From Oreohelix idahoensis (taxonomy: Eukaryota > Mollusca > Gastropoda > Stylommatophora > Oreohelicidae): a stretch of 64,000 nucleotides of DNA. Of the stretch, positions 22,960 through 37,894 are shown in pieces (the stretch's first letter is position 1; each line of letters starts with the position of its first letter). Below the pieces are notes generated by a model, which was given only the letters and a program-made list of their open reading frames with translations, was not told the origin of the DNA and searched no databases. The stretch covers positions 1-64,000 of the forward strand of contig JAMPIV010022924.1 of assembly GCA_024509875.1 (NCBI GenBank). Reading direction: 5' to 3'. A program made the translations under genes and the position numbers.

Positions 22960-25640
22960 GAGTCTCTTAGTTTACCAAACTAAAGAAGACAAAAATCAAA
23001 CAGTCATTTACTGACACCTTAGAAGACTGCCTCAAATCTATCTCGCTAGACGGCCAAAGTGTGGAAACAAATTGGGCAGCCCTAAGTAAGCAGATCTACA
23101 ACACTGCTACAGAGGTCCTGGGTCCTTCCATCAAGAAACAAAATGACTGGTTTGATGAGAACTCAGATGATATAAAGCAGATGTTGGCTGAGAAACACCA
23201 TCTCCATAAAGCATATTTAAATGATCCAAAATCTACATCCAAGAAAGACGCTTTCTTCTTCTTCTTCGTTCATCCTGAAAAGGACGGTGGTTGCGTTGTG
23301 TCTGTTTACGCCTAAGCTGTGATATCTGCACCTTTCGGTCGACACATCCGACTTCTGCACGGCATTTTTTAGGACCGGGTTTGCCTTCCCATTGCGATTC
23401 ACACTCGCTCAGCCAGCCTGCACTGCTGCAGACTGTTTCCAGGACCACCACGTGGAGGTGGAGTGCGGTCTTGACCAGCTCTGGTTCGCTGGTCCTGACG
23501 CAGGCAGTCAAGCTATGAGTCGCTGACTGCGGTCTCTATTCGAAAGACGCTTTCAACAACATGCGTAGAATTATCCAACATAAACTACGCCAGATGCGGG
23601 ATTCATGGCTGAGTAATAAAGCAGATGAGTTCCAAGGCTTTGCTGACAGCCATGACTTGAAAAATTTTTACCTTGCACTCAAAGCGGTCTATGGTCCAAC
23701 ATCATCAGGATCATTTCCCCTCCTTAATGCAGATGGAAAAACACTAATTACAGACAAGGAAAAAATGCTCCAACGCTGGGTTGAACATTTTAATAATATT
23801 CTGAACCAGCCATCATCTATTAACAACGAAGCCATCATCCGCCTGCCCCAAATTCCTATAAATGAAGCATTAGATGATGTACCAACTCTGGAGGAAACTA
23901 AAAAAGCGATTCGTCAACTGTCTAGTGAAAAGGCCCCCGGCTCCGATTCAATTCCTGTTGAGGTTTATAAAGATGGCGGTGCAGTTCTGATAGAGAAACT
24001 TCACATGATCTTCCAGCAAATGTGGCAGAGTGAAAACATCCCACACGATCTCAAAGATGCGTCAATTATACATCTATATAAACGTAAAGGTAAACGCCAA
24101 GACTGTAACAATCATTGAGGCATCTCTCTTTTATCAATCGCTGGGAAGATATTCGCCAGAATCCTTTTGAATCGCCTTACGGCTCATCTTGACAAAGGTC
24201 TTTTACCTGAAAGTCAGTGTGGATTCCGGAAAGAATGTGGAACCACAGATATGGTGTTCGCTGCAAGACAGCTACAAGAAAAATGCCAAGAACAGCACTG
24301 TGACCTGTACACAGCTTTCATCGACTTGACAAAGGCGTTCGACACGGTCAGTAGAGAGGGTCTATGGAAGATCATGGCAAAATACGGCTGCCCAAAGAAA
24401 TTTATCACAATAGTGAAGCAACTGCATGATGGAATGCAGGCTAGAGTTCAGGAAAACGGTGAGCTATCAGAGCCTTTCCCCGTCTCAAATGGAGTTAAAC
24501 AAGGGTGCGTACTTGCACCGACTCTGTTCAGTATCATGTTTTCTGCTATGCTGACTGATGCTTTTAGAGACGGGACACAGGAATCGACATTAGATATCGT
24601 ACTGATGGAAAAATTTTTAACCTGAGGAGGCTTCAAGCAAAAACCAAGGTCAAATCACACACCATCAGAGATCTTCTGTTTGCTGATGATTGTGCCCTCA
24701 ATGCTGGCTCAGAGGCTGATCTGCAGCATAGTGTGGATAGATTCTCTGAAGCCTGCGCCAACTTTGGGCTTACCATCAACACGAAGAAAACAGAAATCAT
24801 GTACCAACCAGCTCCTGGCACAGTTTATACTGAGCCAGTCATCAAGGTTAATGGTGAGAAACTGAATGTTGTGAACAGATTCACATACCTTGGTAGCACA
24901 CTATCCCAGAACATTGTCATTGATGATGAGGTGAACACCAGGATCTCCAATCGAAGTGGCATTAGTCTACAGACAAAGCTGAAGGTGTACAGAGCTGCGG
25001 TGCTTCCAGTGCTGCTATATGCATGTGAAACATGGACTGTATACAGGCGCCACGTAAAGAAGCTAAACCACTTCCATACAGTCTGTCTCAGGAAGATAAT
25101 GAACATCAAATGGCAAGACAAGATCCCGGATACCGCCGTTCTTGACACAGCTGGTATCCTTAGTATTGATACTATTCTGATGCAGTCACAGATTCGCTGG
25201 GCAGGTCATGTAGTCCGCATGCCAGACCATCGACTGCCAAAGATACTCTTTTATGGTGAGATGCAGAAGGGTAAACGCTCCCATGGTGGCCAAAAGAAGC
25301 GCTTCAAAGACACGTTAAAGACGTCATTGAAAACCTTTGACATAAACCCAAACACATGGGAAACTGCTTCGCAAGACCAAACTGCTTGGCGCACATCTCT
25401 TCGTAAAGGTGCAGCAGCATGCTAATCATCCAGAAGAGCAGCAGCGGAACAGCGGAGACAAGCTAGAAAGGACCGTGTAATAAAACCTTCACATGAAGCA
25501 AACATTCCCTGCCCACACTGTCCGAGATCCTTTCAGGCCCGCATCGGGCTCATCAGTCACCTTCGTACCCATAGACTAACCTAACATATTCCTAAATAAT
25601 TGGATGAACAGTGTGGTCTTCATCACCCGTGATGGACGAA
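22960..25640 (+). mobile_element. RNase H-less LINE with C-terminal C2H2 zinc finger
   Basis: The plus strand encodes the linker after the endonuclease (from about 22980), RT blocks KAPGSDSIPVEVYKDGG, CGFRKECGTTDMVFAARQL, FIDLTKAFDTVSREGLW, GVKQGCVLAPTLFS, FADDCALNA, and the post-RT domain RWAGHVVRMPDHRLPK. A final finger CPHCPRSFQARIGLISHLRTH lies near 25510-25575. It is inactivated by a stop at 24116-24118, a frameshift near 24590, a stop near 25425, and a SINE at 23256-23541. The endonuclease is largely missing. The clade (RTE or CR1 type) cannot be resolved by eye. Confidence 0.88.
23256..23541 (-). mobile_element. SINE (family 3) copy A inside a LINE
   Basis: The insert is flanked by a perfect 13-bp duplication GAAAGACGCTTTC (23243-23255 and 23542-23554). 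On the minus strand it runs from AATAGAGACCGCAGTCAGCG to a GATGAACGAAGAAGAAGAAG tail. It lacks the first about 20 bp present in copies B and C. Confidence 0.92.
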
Positions 25641-25647
25641 CAACAAC

Positions 25648-25692
25648 AAGAGACTCTTATTCTGTGCGGAACGAATAAGCAACGTTCTTTTG
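25648..25692. repeat. Right arm of an inverted repeat bracketing a LINE
   Basis: AAGAGACTCTTATTCTGTGC... is the near-complement of 22909-22952. It begins right after the LINE's CAACAACAAC tail. Confidence 0.8.
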
Positions 25693-26589
25693 GATGTTAC
25701 CTTAAAATGTATTACAAAGCAATTTGAGAAATTTAATAACATGATAATATTTTAGAAACTTTTTCCATGCTTTCTGAGCTATGCGTCTTCTGTAGGCCTA
25801 GATAACGGTAACAAAATGAAGGAAAGTGAGTTAACGTAAGCTTGTAAAACAATCACAAACATATCTTTATCTGAAGCGTAATGAAAGCAAGTTATTTAAA
25901 GATAAAACATTATTTCATATAAGTTAGTATTTGACTGTTTACAAGCGCGCACTTTGTAATTTATATCCGTGTTTATTGGGAATGTTTGCTATTTTTCACT
26001 TCCAATTTTCGTAGCAGGAAATCACATGAGGATAGTCACATGGGCTATCACATGACACTTCTTAAATTTAAACAATGCTTACTGTGCAAGTTTAGAGATT
26101 ACAGCCACTCACTGTCTGTCCAACTCTTGCTGCCAGTCATTTAAAATAAATGCCTTCAGTTGCACTTTGTTTATTATCATATAATGTACATGATCTTATT
26201 ACTAAAAAGCGACACGAATAACATTAATTTGAATAATAAATAACTTGGAGATATTCAACTAGAAAATCAAATATAGTTTTCGCTTTCTTCATTTGTTTCG
26301 TATGTTCATGTATAAGAAACGTTCAACTGTTAGACTAATTTCACTGTTTTCACAAACAGTAATTCGCTGTAAGTGCTTTTGGATTGTTCATGTTAAGATT
26401 GGGGGTTTTTTTTTTTTTTAAACGTAAATGATTTTCGAAACTAAAAAAAAAAAAGCCGGGTCACAATGAATGATATTTGCCAGTTGGCATCGGCGACAAA
26501 TATGGAATAGAGATTGGGAAATAATTAGGCCTACTCCATTGCACCGTAAAAGCTCAATTGAACGCCCATAAAAGAACACGCAAGCCTCT
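25693..26589. other. Unassigned AT-rich stretch
   Basis: No ORF or known repeat was seen, only homopolymer runs near 26405-26450. Confidence 0.4.
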
Positions 26590-26890
26590 CAATTCTTTCA
26601 TGATGCACTGATCATATAAATCAATCAAAACCCGTTATCTCCACAAGGAGCATAGGCCTTCAACAAAAACATGCTAAGTCATATCACGGGGCTTTAGCAT
26701 TTTTGCCATGCCTTCTTCATCATTTTCATTTATGTCTCCAGTTCTCATTGCCTTCGACTTTTCCCTATGCATTTTCAGACCCACTTGCTGTGATTTCTCA
26801 TCGAGTATTTTAATTTTATCTTGCATCTGACTACGGTTAAGGGACATAAGTCGTTTGCAAAATCTAGATCATCAAGCTGTTTTCCCTTTC
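26590..26890 (-). mobile_element. RTE-like LINE fragment, minus strand
   Basis: The left end matches the 3' end of the 59412-60370 family in reverse (AGGAGCATAGGCCTTCAAC). After an internal deletion the region re-enters the RT at LDDLDFA(N)D. Decayed, with no frame. Confidence 0.65.
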
Positions 26891-26904
26891 TATTGGGTTG
26901 TTGT

Positions 26905-27690
26905 TTTTAAAGACAAAGTATCCCGTTTAACCTTTGATGGGTTATAATTAGGACAAATAGTGTAGCAAATTCAAGATAATAAAATCAGATTTCCGAAATC
27001 TAAATATAGTATCTTTCCCCCCTCCACTCAGTTCAAACATAGTAAATCAAAACTGTAAAAGTGTGTGAATATATGTGTGTGTGTGTGCCCTCCCCTTTAA
27101 AAAAAATTAAAATAAACAACAAATACAAACAACAACAAACAAAAGGAAAAGAAACAAAAAGAGTCTCTCATAACTGCTCTGTTGTTAACAAGGTGAAAAG
27201 TCTGGGATGACATCCAATCCACCAATTATCTGCCATCATCCACATGAGCACACCACCAGATTACCCCTTAACCTCACAGTACCATCATTGATCCTTACAT
27301 ATTAATTATAGTTCTCGTTATGTACTGTTTTACCATTTGTGCAGTTCTCTAGGTCTATCTATTCTCAACACCTGTTACACAGTTATGGATGAATTGCATG
27401 CATGTAAATAATCTTATATTGGTTTTCTCTGTTGTTCATACTTCCTACATTTTTGTAGGAAATGCTCTATATTGTTTTTGTTTTTTTCAAGGCACAGTGA
27501 GGTTCTTCTATTCTAACATAGTCCATTCCTAGCTGCAGTCTAAGTATTTCTTATTGCTAGGAATGTTTAGTTCTCTAGATACCTGGCACGTTCTTGTTGG
27601 AGTCTTGAACAATTTATATGCATGTCTGCCCTTAAGGCGTTCATCCCAATCTGCTGTCCATTCGTCATTTATTATTCTTGTAATTAAATC
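26905..27690 (-). mobile_element. LINE-A 3' portion, minus strand (3' part of a twin-primed copy)
   Basis: It has the LINE-A 3' terminus (AGTATCCCGTTTAACCTTTG) followed on the minus strand by the C-terminal coding region at 27290-27690, with the FRIEEP-like and RELHN-like blocks degraded. The other half lies in the opposite orientation at 27691-27985. Confidence 0.75.
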
Positions 27691-27985
27691 AAAGAATAGT
27701 GTACACAGATCGATCTAAAGGAGATGATAACAAATTAGGAATAGGAATGTATGTTCCCATGTAGCAAATAGTGAAAGGATAAAGTATAACAGATCATACA
27801 TCTATTTTCACAGCAATTCTGAAAGCTCTAGGAATCTTCTCTAACAACCATCCTCATAAATTGACAATATTAACAGACTCACTTTCAGCTATTACAGCTA
27901 TAAGAAACTTACGAGAATGCAGTAGACCAGATATAGCAGGAGATATTACTGGAAATAGTTACCTATACTTGTGATAGAGTACTGT
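27691..27985 (+). mobile_element. LINE-A RNase H portion, inverted half
   Basis: The plus strand encodes VYTDRSKGDDNKLGIGMYVP, TSIFTAILKALGIFSNN, LTILTDSLSAITAIRNLREC and SRPDIAGDI. The catalytic Asp of the first block is retained (YTDRS), and TDS retains the third. It sits head-on against 27690. Confidence 0.8.

Positions 27986-30761
<2,776 letters not shown>

Positions 30762-30850
<89 letters not shown>
30762..30850. repeat. (TA)n microsatellite
   Basis: About 90 bp of TA with one G interruption near 30834. Confidence 0.95.
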
Positions 30851-32031
30851 GCTAACTATACTGTGCATATATATTTGTCTGTATAGTGTGTCTGTGGTCT
30901 TAGAACACCCTTATCTCCTTTTTTTGCGAAGGTAGCCAGAGGGAGGTGAGGCTATAGCTATTCTTGAAGTCACGAGTGGCGAGGGAGAGTCAATCTCGGT
31001 TCTCATCCCTCGAAGCCAATAGGCCCATCTGTCCACATTCACTATCATTTCTCATCTAAATCTATCTTCTCAGTCTGTCTCATACTAGGATCTTGACTAT
31101 ACACTGAACACACTCTAAACTTAAATCCACTTCGTGACAATACTCCAGAGGATATGTGGCCGTTGATGATTTGAAATCTCGTTGATCGTATTTTAGGTTC
31201 AGATCACACCCTACTGCAGACACACAGTTGTTGTATCCATACCTTAAACATCATACTCTCTCTTTCTCTGTCTATTCCTGTCAGACTGTAGTACTCCCAA
31301 CAACAGAACGACTTGAAACAGATGGTGGTGATGTTTATTTACATGAGAAGTGTATGAAATGATACTTGCATCTTGACATAAAATCTTTACTTGCATCTTG
31401 ACATCAATCTTTCAACAGCAACCATTTTCTTCAGCCTTCTAAATTGAACAATATAAGCTGGTTGGTACAACTCAATGATGTGACAATAGTTAACAATATT
31501 CCCTCAGTTATGTCTCTCCTTCAATTAGACTGCGATACTGTGGCTGTTTGACCTAGCCATTTGAGAACCCTTGTTGATTCGGCTTGTTCCCATCTGCTAT
31601 ATACTTAAATGTGTGTCTCGATTTTTCTTTACTGGTAAACAGCAGTTAAGATTTGGTGTATCTAGATATAGACACTGGCCTGACCGCCAGGGATGTACAT
31701 TTACCAAACTCTGCTGTCGTTTTCTCTAGGCTGTCTACTATAGTTCACTTTACTCTTGGCTGTCTACTGTATTTCACTTTACCAACCGTTCATTAATAGT
31801 TTGGCAAAACTCAACATACCTGATAACTCGAATACACACATTTCTCTCACTTAGAAACACTGACATCTCGTCCTCAGAATAACTAAACACTGTCATATAA
31901 CAAACGTGGCAAATATCAAGATAAACGTCTGGATGATAGTACAGCTTTCTGCCACTGCAGAGCAACCAATTAAGCATTGGCTTATCATCCGGTGTAACTT
32001 CTACTCGCTACCACATCTAGAAGCCAACTGA
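30851..32031. other. Unassigned
   Basis: No gene seen. A short direct repeat ACTTGCATCTTGACAT occurs twice near 31363-31410. Confidence 0.4.
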
Positions 32032-32109
32032 TTTAATATAAAACGTCGATTTTAATATAAAACGTCGATTTTAATATAAAACGTCGATTTTAATATAAAA
32101 CGTAGATTT
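32032..32109. repeat. 20-bp minisatellite, four units
   Basis: The unit TTTAATATAAAACGTCGAT occurs four times in tandem, the last with one substitution (GTAGAT). Confidence 0.93.
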
Positions 32110-32202
32110 TCAACGACTACTAATTTTGAACACCCCAGAACATAGTTCGCTAAAAACAACTCACTTCTCCATTAAAAACACGTGAATTACGATCACCTAG
32201 CC

Positions 32203-34370
32203 CAGGGGTCGGCAAACTACGGCACGCGTGCCAAGCGTGGCACGTGGAACGATTTTCAATGGCACGCTGAGTGAATTAAAATACTGTACAGTATATGATC
32301 CCATTAAAAAAAAAATTTGAATTTTTAATTAAATAGAAGCATATAATTCTTTTAAAGCTATATCTGTTTTTACAACCCTTCAAAACGAAAGTTTTTAGAC
32401 ATTGGAGGTAAGAATGTGCGATCTGATGAAAACTAAAGGCCTGATCATACTATACTGCACGTAAGTCTTCGTTTTTACGGACCGTTTCCGAGAACAAACA
32501 TTCTTCAACGAATTTCATGGGGAGTGGTTATACTTTGCGGCGCCCGCTAGTCTGGCGTCTACCTGCTACCGTAGTTTGCAGGATGAGATTCTTGAAAAGA
32601 ATCCCAAGCAAATTTTGACGGGCAAGCGGAGACGTAATATCATAATTACGCAATAGTGTCTGGCTAGCGCCTGGACGAGCGTATTTATTTCGTTTTCGCT
32701 CGCAGTTTTTGACTCCCAGTGTGAGTTTGGAGCAACAATGACTGACCTCGACGAAGTTATATTTCCGTCCTATCCTGCCCCTCTCTCCCGACCACCACCA
32801 CCTCTACAGTTCTCTCGGCTGTCGCATACTCATGCTCGTACAGTCCGTTGACCGCACCACAAAAGTTGGTGTTATTATTAAGTAATACGGTGCCGTTAAA
32901 ATGAATCAAAAAAAGACAAAAACTTGATACACGCTCGTTTCAAGACTTTTGGACAAACGAATATGGATTCATACAACAAAAGGATCGTGCTGTTTGTGCT
33001 TTATGTTATGAAATTGTCTTGTGCCGTACGTCAAGTGTACAAAGACACTATCAAACCAAACATCAGTCCATGTTTAAAAACTCTGAGGAGAAAAGTGAAG
33101 CCATAAAAATGGCTGTTTCTGGCTACAAAAAAAACAAAGTAGTATTTTTAGTCAAGTAATTGGAACCAAAAATAAAGCTACCGAATGTAGTTACAAAATT
33201 GCACAGTGTGTGGCTTCAAAGGGCAAACCTGTCACAGATGGAGAATACATCAAGGAAACTTTTTTGAGCAGTGCTGAAATTTTGTTTAGTGATTTACCAA
33301 ATGCGGACCTCCCGCTGTACAGCAATGTTCGTTGGCTTAGTCGAGGTAATGTTTTGAACAGTTTTGTATCATGTCTAGAAGCAATCAAGGTGTTTCTTGA
33401 TGAAAAGGAACAACATTTCCCGGAATTGAATGACGAGGACTGGCTGTGCAAGCTGATGTTTCTGGCTGACATAACTACAAATCTGAATGAATTAAACTTG
33501 CGTTTACAAGGGCAGGGTCAAACACTACTTGATCTTTTTGAGCACTGGAAAGAATTTGCGTCAAAATTAGACATATTTTGCAGAGATATTACCACTAACA
33601 CATACAAGTACATCGAATTCAAAGCATCAGAGTTATGGACGATACAATTTGTAGAATTGCGAAAAACTCTTGAAGGAAGCTGCTTGGAAAAGTCAGCTGC
33701 CATCCTCAACTGCTGGACATCCCTGCCTCAAGCGTTCACCTGTTTGAAGAAAGTTGCATTTGCTCTACTTTCGGCTTTTGGGTCAACTTATACATGAGAA
33801 CAAATTTTCTCACACATGAAAGCTGTTTTAAGTCCACAGAGAAGTCGCCTAACACTTGTGCATTCAGAAGCCTGTGTGAAGCTGAAATTGACAAAACACA
33901 CACCTGATATTGAACAGTTGACCAAGGAGAAGCAAGGACACGGGTCCCATTAACTGATTAATGACTCAGATCAATAATAATAAATGATTACTCATATTAA
34001 AATTTTAATAATGTGTTTTATGTTTGGTTTATTTAATTGTTTTGTTCTTCAAACTATTGGACTTTCTGTCTTAACAAAATATACATATGGCAATTTTGTT
34101 ATAAAATTTCAAACTAATGTGTTCAGAACTTAAATTTTGCAAAACATAATATTTGTATTGATATTTGTTCCTATTTATATTAAAATATTGAATAATCTAC
34201 AAAGAATAGAATAGTTATTTAATTTATCGGAAACATGTTAATACAAGATCATTTTAAAATTGTTTCAATAATTGTTGTATATAAAAATATGATGGACTTA
34301 GGTTGGCACGCTGAGTGACTTTGCAACATAACTTCGGCACGACACTACTAAAAGTTTGCCGACACACCTG
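32203..34370 (+). mobile_element. hAT-type DNA transposon, internally deleted
   Basis: The ends are CAGGGGTCGGCAAACT (32203-32218) and AGTTTGCCGACACACCTG (to 34370), the classic hAT terminal inverted repeats. GGCACGCTGAGTGA also recurs near both ends (about 32262 and 34305). No matching 8-bp target duplication was found. The internal gene has a BED-type finger and a hAT C terminus but lacks the catalytic core. Confidence 0.85.
32900..33950 (+). pseudogene. hAT transposase pseudogene (BED finger, core deleted)
   Basis: A BED-like finger, DRAVCALCYEIVLCRTSSVQ then RHYQTKHQ, lies near 32965-33070. A frameshift near 33100-33160 separates it from GKPVTDGEYIKETFLSSAEI. At about 33300 the FSDLPN block is joined directly to ADLPLYSNVRWLSRG. 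In full-length GTF2IRD2/ZBED-like hAT proteins these blocks are separated by a few hundred residues holding catalytic Asp residues (family knowledge). The C-terminal dimerisation region (FSHMKAVLSPQRSRLT) follows after a stop at 33795-33797. It cannot make active transposase. Confidence 0.85.
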
Positions 34371-34752
34371 TCGCACTCGAGTTCTTATTCCAAATGGTTT
34401 TCCAAGTTGTCTCCCATGAAGAACTCTGCATGTCATGTCTTTATACATTGTCTTTATTAAATTAAGGATCTTTATCTGGGGGGGGGGGAAGAGAGACTCG
34501 TATTACCTCATCAATTTCCAAAAGATTTTCTGTCTACTCTGTCATGTGTGTTACTGAGGCCCGAAAGGGGAGTAGTAATGGTTAGTAACACAGTAACCTA
34601 TCAGGCGTGTCGTAAAAAGCGACTAAGGAGGGTGGGGCAGGTTACTCCATCCTATAGACATCCTAAACCAAAAACAACGCCAAAACACAACATGGCCAGT
34701 CAACTAAAGGCTTTGATAAGTCCTGATAAATTCGACTACAACGATCGAATTA
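34371..34752. other. Unassigned
   Basis: It contains a poly(G) run near 34480 and a Lys/Arg-rich open stretch (about 34548-34740) with no recognised domain. The last bases (34750-34752, TTA) are the target duplication of the next element. Confidence 0.4.
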
Positions 34753-36939
34753 CACTGACAAACAACATTTTTCTTTCTTATATAAGAATAAGTGTTCTTA
34801 GGTCAGTTTCTTGCGCTGATTTCAAATTTGAAAACCGTTTATCTCTATCACGTCGGGTTCGTAAGATATTTGTGAATAAATATATTTTTGGGAAACCGTT
34901 ATTTGCTCCGTTTCATTTTTACTATATAACTTATTAAAAATTAATAAAATGCAAAATAATTCTACTTTTTATACTGCTAAAAGATGCATAACATATGTTA
35001 CGCTATTTTTCAAATAGTTACTGTATTTTGAAATAATTCTGAGCAAAATATGGCTTCTAGAAGTTGTAGAAATTCGGCTGATCTGTTCTGTTACGTGTGC
35101 TGAATTTTACCGAACGTGTTCACCAGAAAAACTTTACACCATTACTAAAGAAAGCATATGAACTTTATTTCGATTCGAAAGTTGATGATGCAAATAAATC
35201 TTGCATGCCAAATGCAGTTTGTTCTACTGGTGCAAATACATTGGCAGGTGTGTTACGAAAATCGCCGAAGCAAAAGTCAAAGCCTTATGGAGTGCCAGTA
35301 ATATGGCGTGAACCGACAAATCACGCTACTGATTGTTACTTCTGCTCGACAAATATCCATGGTTTAACTTTTAAAACTAGAAAGTCTGTGGTTTATCCAA
35401 ATATTGAATCGGTTTCGAAACCAGTGCCTCATGATCCAATCACGTGTCCGACCCAGTTCCACCAGAAAAAACAATATCCGTTGGAGGTGAATGAACCATC
35501 AGAAATTGATAGTTTTACCTGCTTTAGAAAACTAATTCTGACTCGGATTATATACCGGTGAATGATGGTGTTCACTTTAATTGACCATTCAGAACTTTCA
35601 GATCTAATACGTGATCTCGCTCTTACCAAAGGACAAGCGGAATTACTCGGTTCGCAACTCAAAGAATGGAATCTTTTAGCGCCTAATACTCCGATATCTA
35701 AATTTCGTCATAGACACAGAGAACTTGTTCAATACTTTGAGATGGATGATGACATTTGCTATTGCAAAGATGTAAACAGTCTAATGGTGCACCTCGGTCA
35801 TGAGCACATAGTCAACGAATGGCGACTTTTCATCGACTCTTCCAAGACTAGTCTAAAAGCCGTGTTATTGCATAATGGAAATTTATTTCCATCAATTCCA
35901 GTCGCCTACTCTGTTCATATGAAAGAAACTTATGACAATATGGCTATACTTTTGGCAAAAATAAAGTACAATGACTACCAATGGCGGATTTGTGGAGACC
36001 TAAAGGTCATTGCAATTCTCACGGGCATGCAGACTGGGTATACTAAATTTTGTTGCTTCCTATGTGAATGGGAGAGCCGCAACGGACAGGAACATTATGC
36101 AAGAAAGGTGTGGCCTATCAGGGATCGTATGCAGCTCGGGCATAAAAATGTAATACACGAGCCATTAGTTAACAAAGACTGCATCATTTTACCACCGATA
36201 CATAAAGTTGGGGCTCATGAAGAATTTCGTAAAAGCGTTAGATAAAACGAGCAAAGCTTTCACTTATCTTCGAGAAAAGTTTCCGCAAGTTAGCGATGCA
36301 AAGATAAAGAAAGGTATCTTTGTAGGACCTCAGATTAGGAAAGTTATTGCAGACAAACAATTCGAGAACTTGTTACATGGTAGTGAACTTCGCGCATGGA
36401 TGGCATTCAAATCTCGATTGTCGATAACTTTCTGGGAAATCACAAATCTGTCGACTATGTGCATATTGTTAAGCAGTGCATAGATGCATACAGAATTATG
36501 GGCTGTAACATGTCCCTCAAAATCCATTTGCTCGATTCGCTTCATGACTTTTTCCCTGACAACCTTGGCGAAGTCAGCGATGAACATGGAGAACGATTCC
36601 ATCAAGATATCGCCGTAATGGAGTCACGTTATCAAGGACGGTGGAGTGTGACCATGTTTGCCGATTATTGTTGGATGCTTCATCGCGATGTACCACATGC
36701 CATTCACCGACGAAAGTCGACTGCAAAGAAATTCAAGCCTACATAACTGTTATACTTCTTGTTTGAATGATGTTGTAATACTGTATGCATTGTTAAAAAC
36801 CTTCAATTGCGTATTTCTAGAGATCCCGACCTGATAGAGAAAAACGGTTTGCAGATTTAAAAACAGCGCATTAAAATTGACCAGAAAAACATAGAAATGT
36901 TAGAGAAAGAAAAAAAAAATTTTTTTTTGTTAGCCAGTG
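34753..36939 (+). mobile_element. CACTA (EnSpm)-like DNA transposon, decayed copy 2
   Basis: The left end CACTGACAAACAAC (34753) and the right end, complement of CACTGGCTAACAA (to 36939), are inverted repeats that stay alignable for about 120 bp, sharing RCGCTG and AAACCGTTTWTCTCTATCA. TTA flanks both sides (34750-34752, 36940-36942). It encodes the same protein family as copy 1 but is clearly a different, diverged lineage, so the end structure is supported independently. Confidence 0.87.
35050..36746 (+). pseudogene. Broken CACTA-like transposase, copy 2
   Basis: The frame starts at ATG 35050 (MASRSCRNSADLFCYVC). It shifts near 35098 and near 35500-35565 (with a stop at 35559-35561), then near 36205 and near 36405. 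Conserved blocks in order: VIWREPTNHATDCYFC, LSDLIRDLALTKGQAELL, WRLFIDSSKTSLKAVLLHNG, ICGDLKVIAILTGMQ, FCCFLCEWESR, GLMKNFVKALDKTSKAF, GIFVGPQIRK, CNMSLKIHLLDS and SDEHGERFHQDIAVMESRY. The candidate catalytic residues (Asp in FIDSSK and GDLK, Glu in SDEHGERF) are all retained. The order and spacing equal copy 1. No intron is evident. Confidence 0.82.
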
Positions 36940-37894
36940 TTATCAGAGCTAGAAGTGTAGGAGTAAAAAGATATGAAACAAATGATATGGACATATTCAC
37001 AAATACACTCACAAGGGAGATTCTTAAAATAGCAATACAATATATACCAAATACAAATATGCCTCATCACCTTAAACCAACATATATACAACTAATAAAA
37101 CAAGAAAACCCCACTGGAACATAGACCCAGTTGCTTGGTGGACTTAAATCCTGCGCAGAAATACATGAAAGCAGAAATATCCGTACAGAAATATAGGAAT
37201 AGTAGAATTGAATATATACACTTTCGAAATAAAACAAATAGAACAATATTCAAAGCTAAAGAAACTCACTGGAAGGAATTCTGTCAAAACACTCAAACTC
37301 AGCACATAAATTACAGAAGTGTGGAGAAAACGTAAGGAAATAAAAAAGACCAATTTTTTTTTAAAAGTAATAAAGTGTTCCCTCAAGTAAGATACCAAAC
37401 GTATGGAAAGTAGTTTTAAGAGTACATATCTTAAAACCTGACAAGGAATCCCATGATGTAAGCTCAAATAGGTCTACCACCTTAGCATCCAACTAGGAAA
37501 ATATTAGGGATTATTGCAAATTAAAGAGTTAAATTCTACATAGAGACGAATCAGCTATATATCCCTACTCAATCTGAATTCAGAGCAGACATTTTAAAGT
37601 TGCTACCAAAGCGAAATGGGTTCATTTTCGATACAAGACAACAAGAGTCTGAGACACTTGGGAGTCATGACCCAAGAGGCCCGCCCCCCTTAGAGTGTTA
37701 AGGAGTATACTGGGCCGAAAGACTTGTCCGATGGGGGGACCTCTTCTGATGATCAGATTGCCTCCTGTTGTATCGCTCTGTAAAGAGTTTCCTATCATAA
37801 TAGACCTGCTTGTAAAATTAGAACACGGCGTAATATTAGTGTTTAAAAGGAAAGAAAAAACAAACAGTGGCCGTTCTCGTGGATGTAGCTAGGG

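Noticed and set aside
32195..34378. 8-bp target duplication for the hAT at 32203-34370
   Set aside because: Left flank ACCTAGCC and right flank TCGCACTC do not match, so none is claimed.
34548..34750. A small gene upstream of CACTA-like copy 2
   Set aside because: Lys/Arg-rich frame with no domain, and it runs through the element boundary at 34753.
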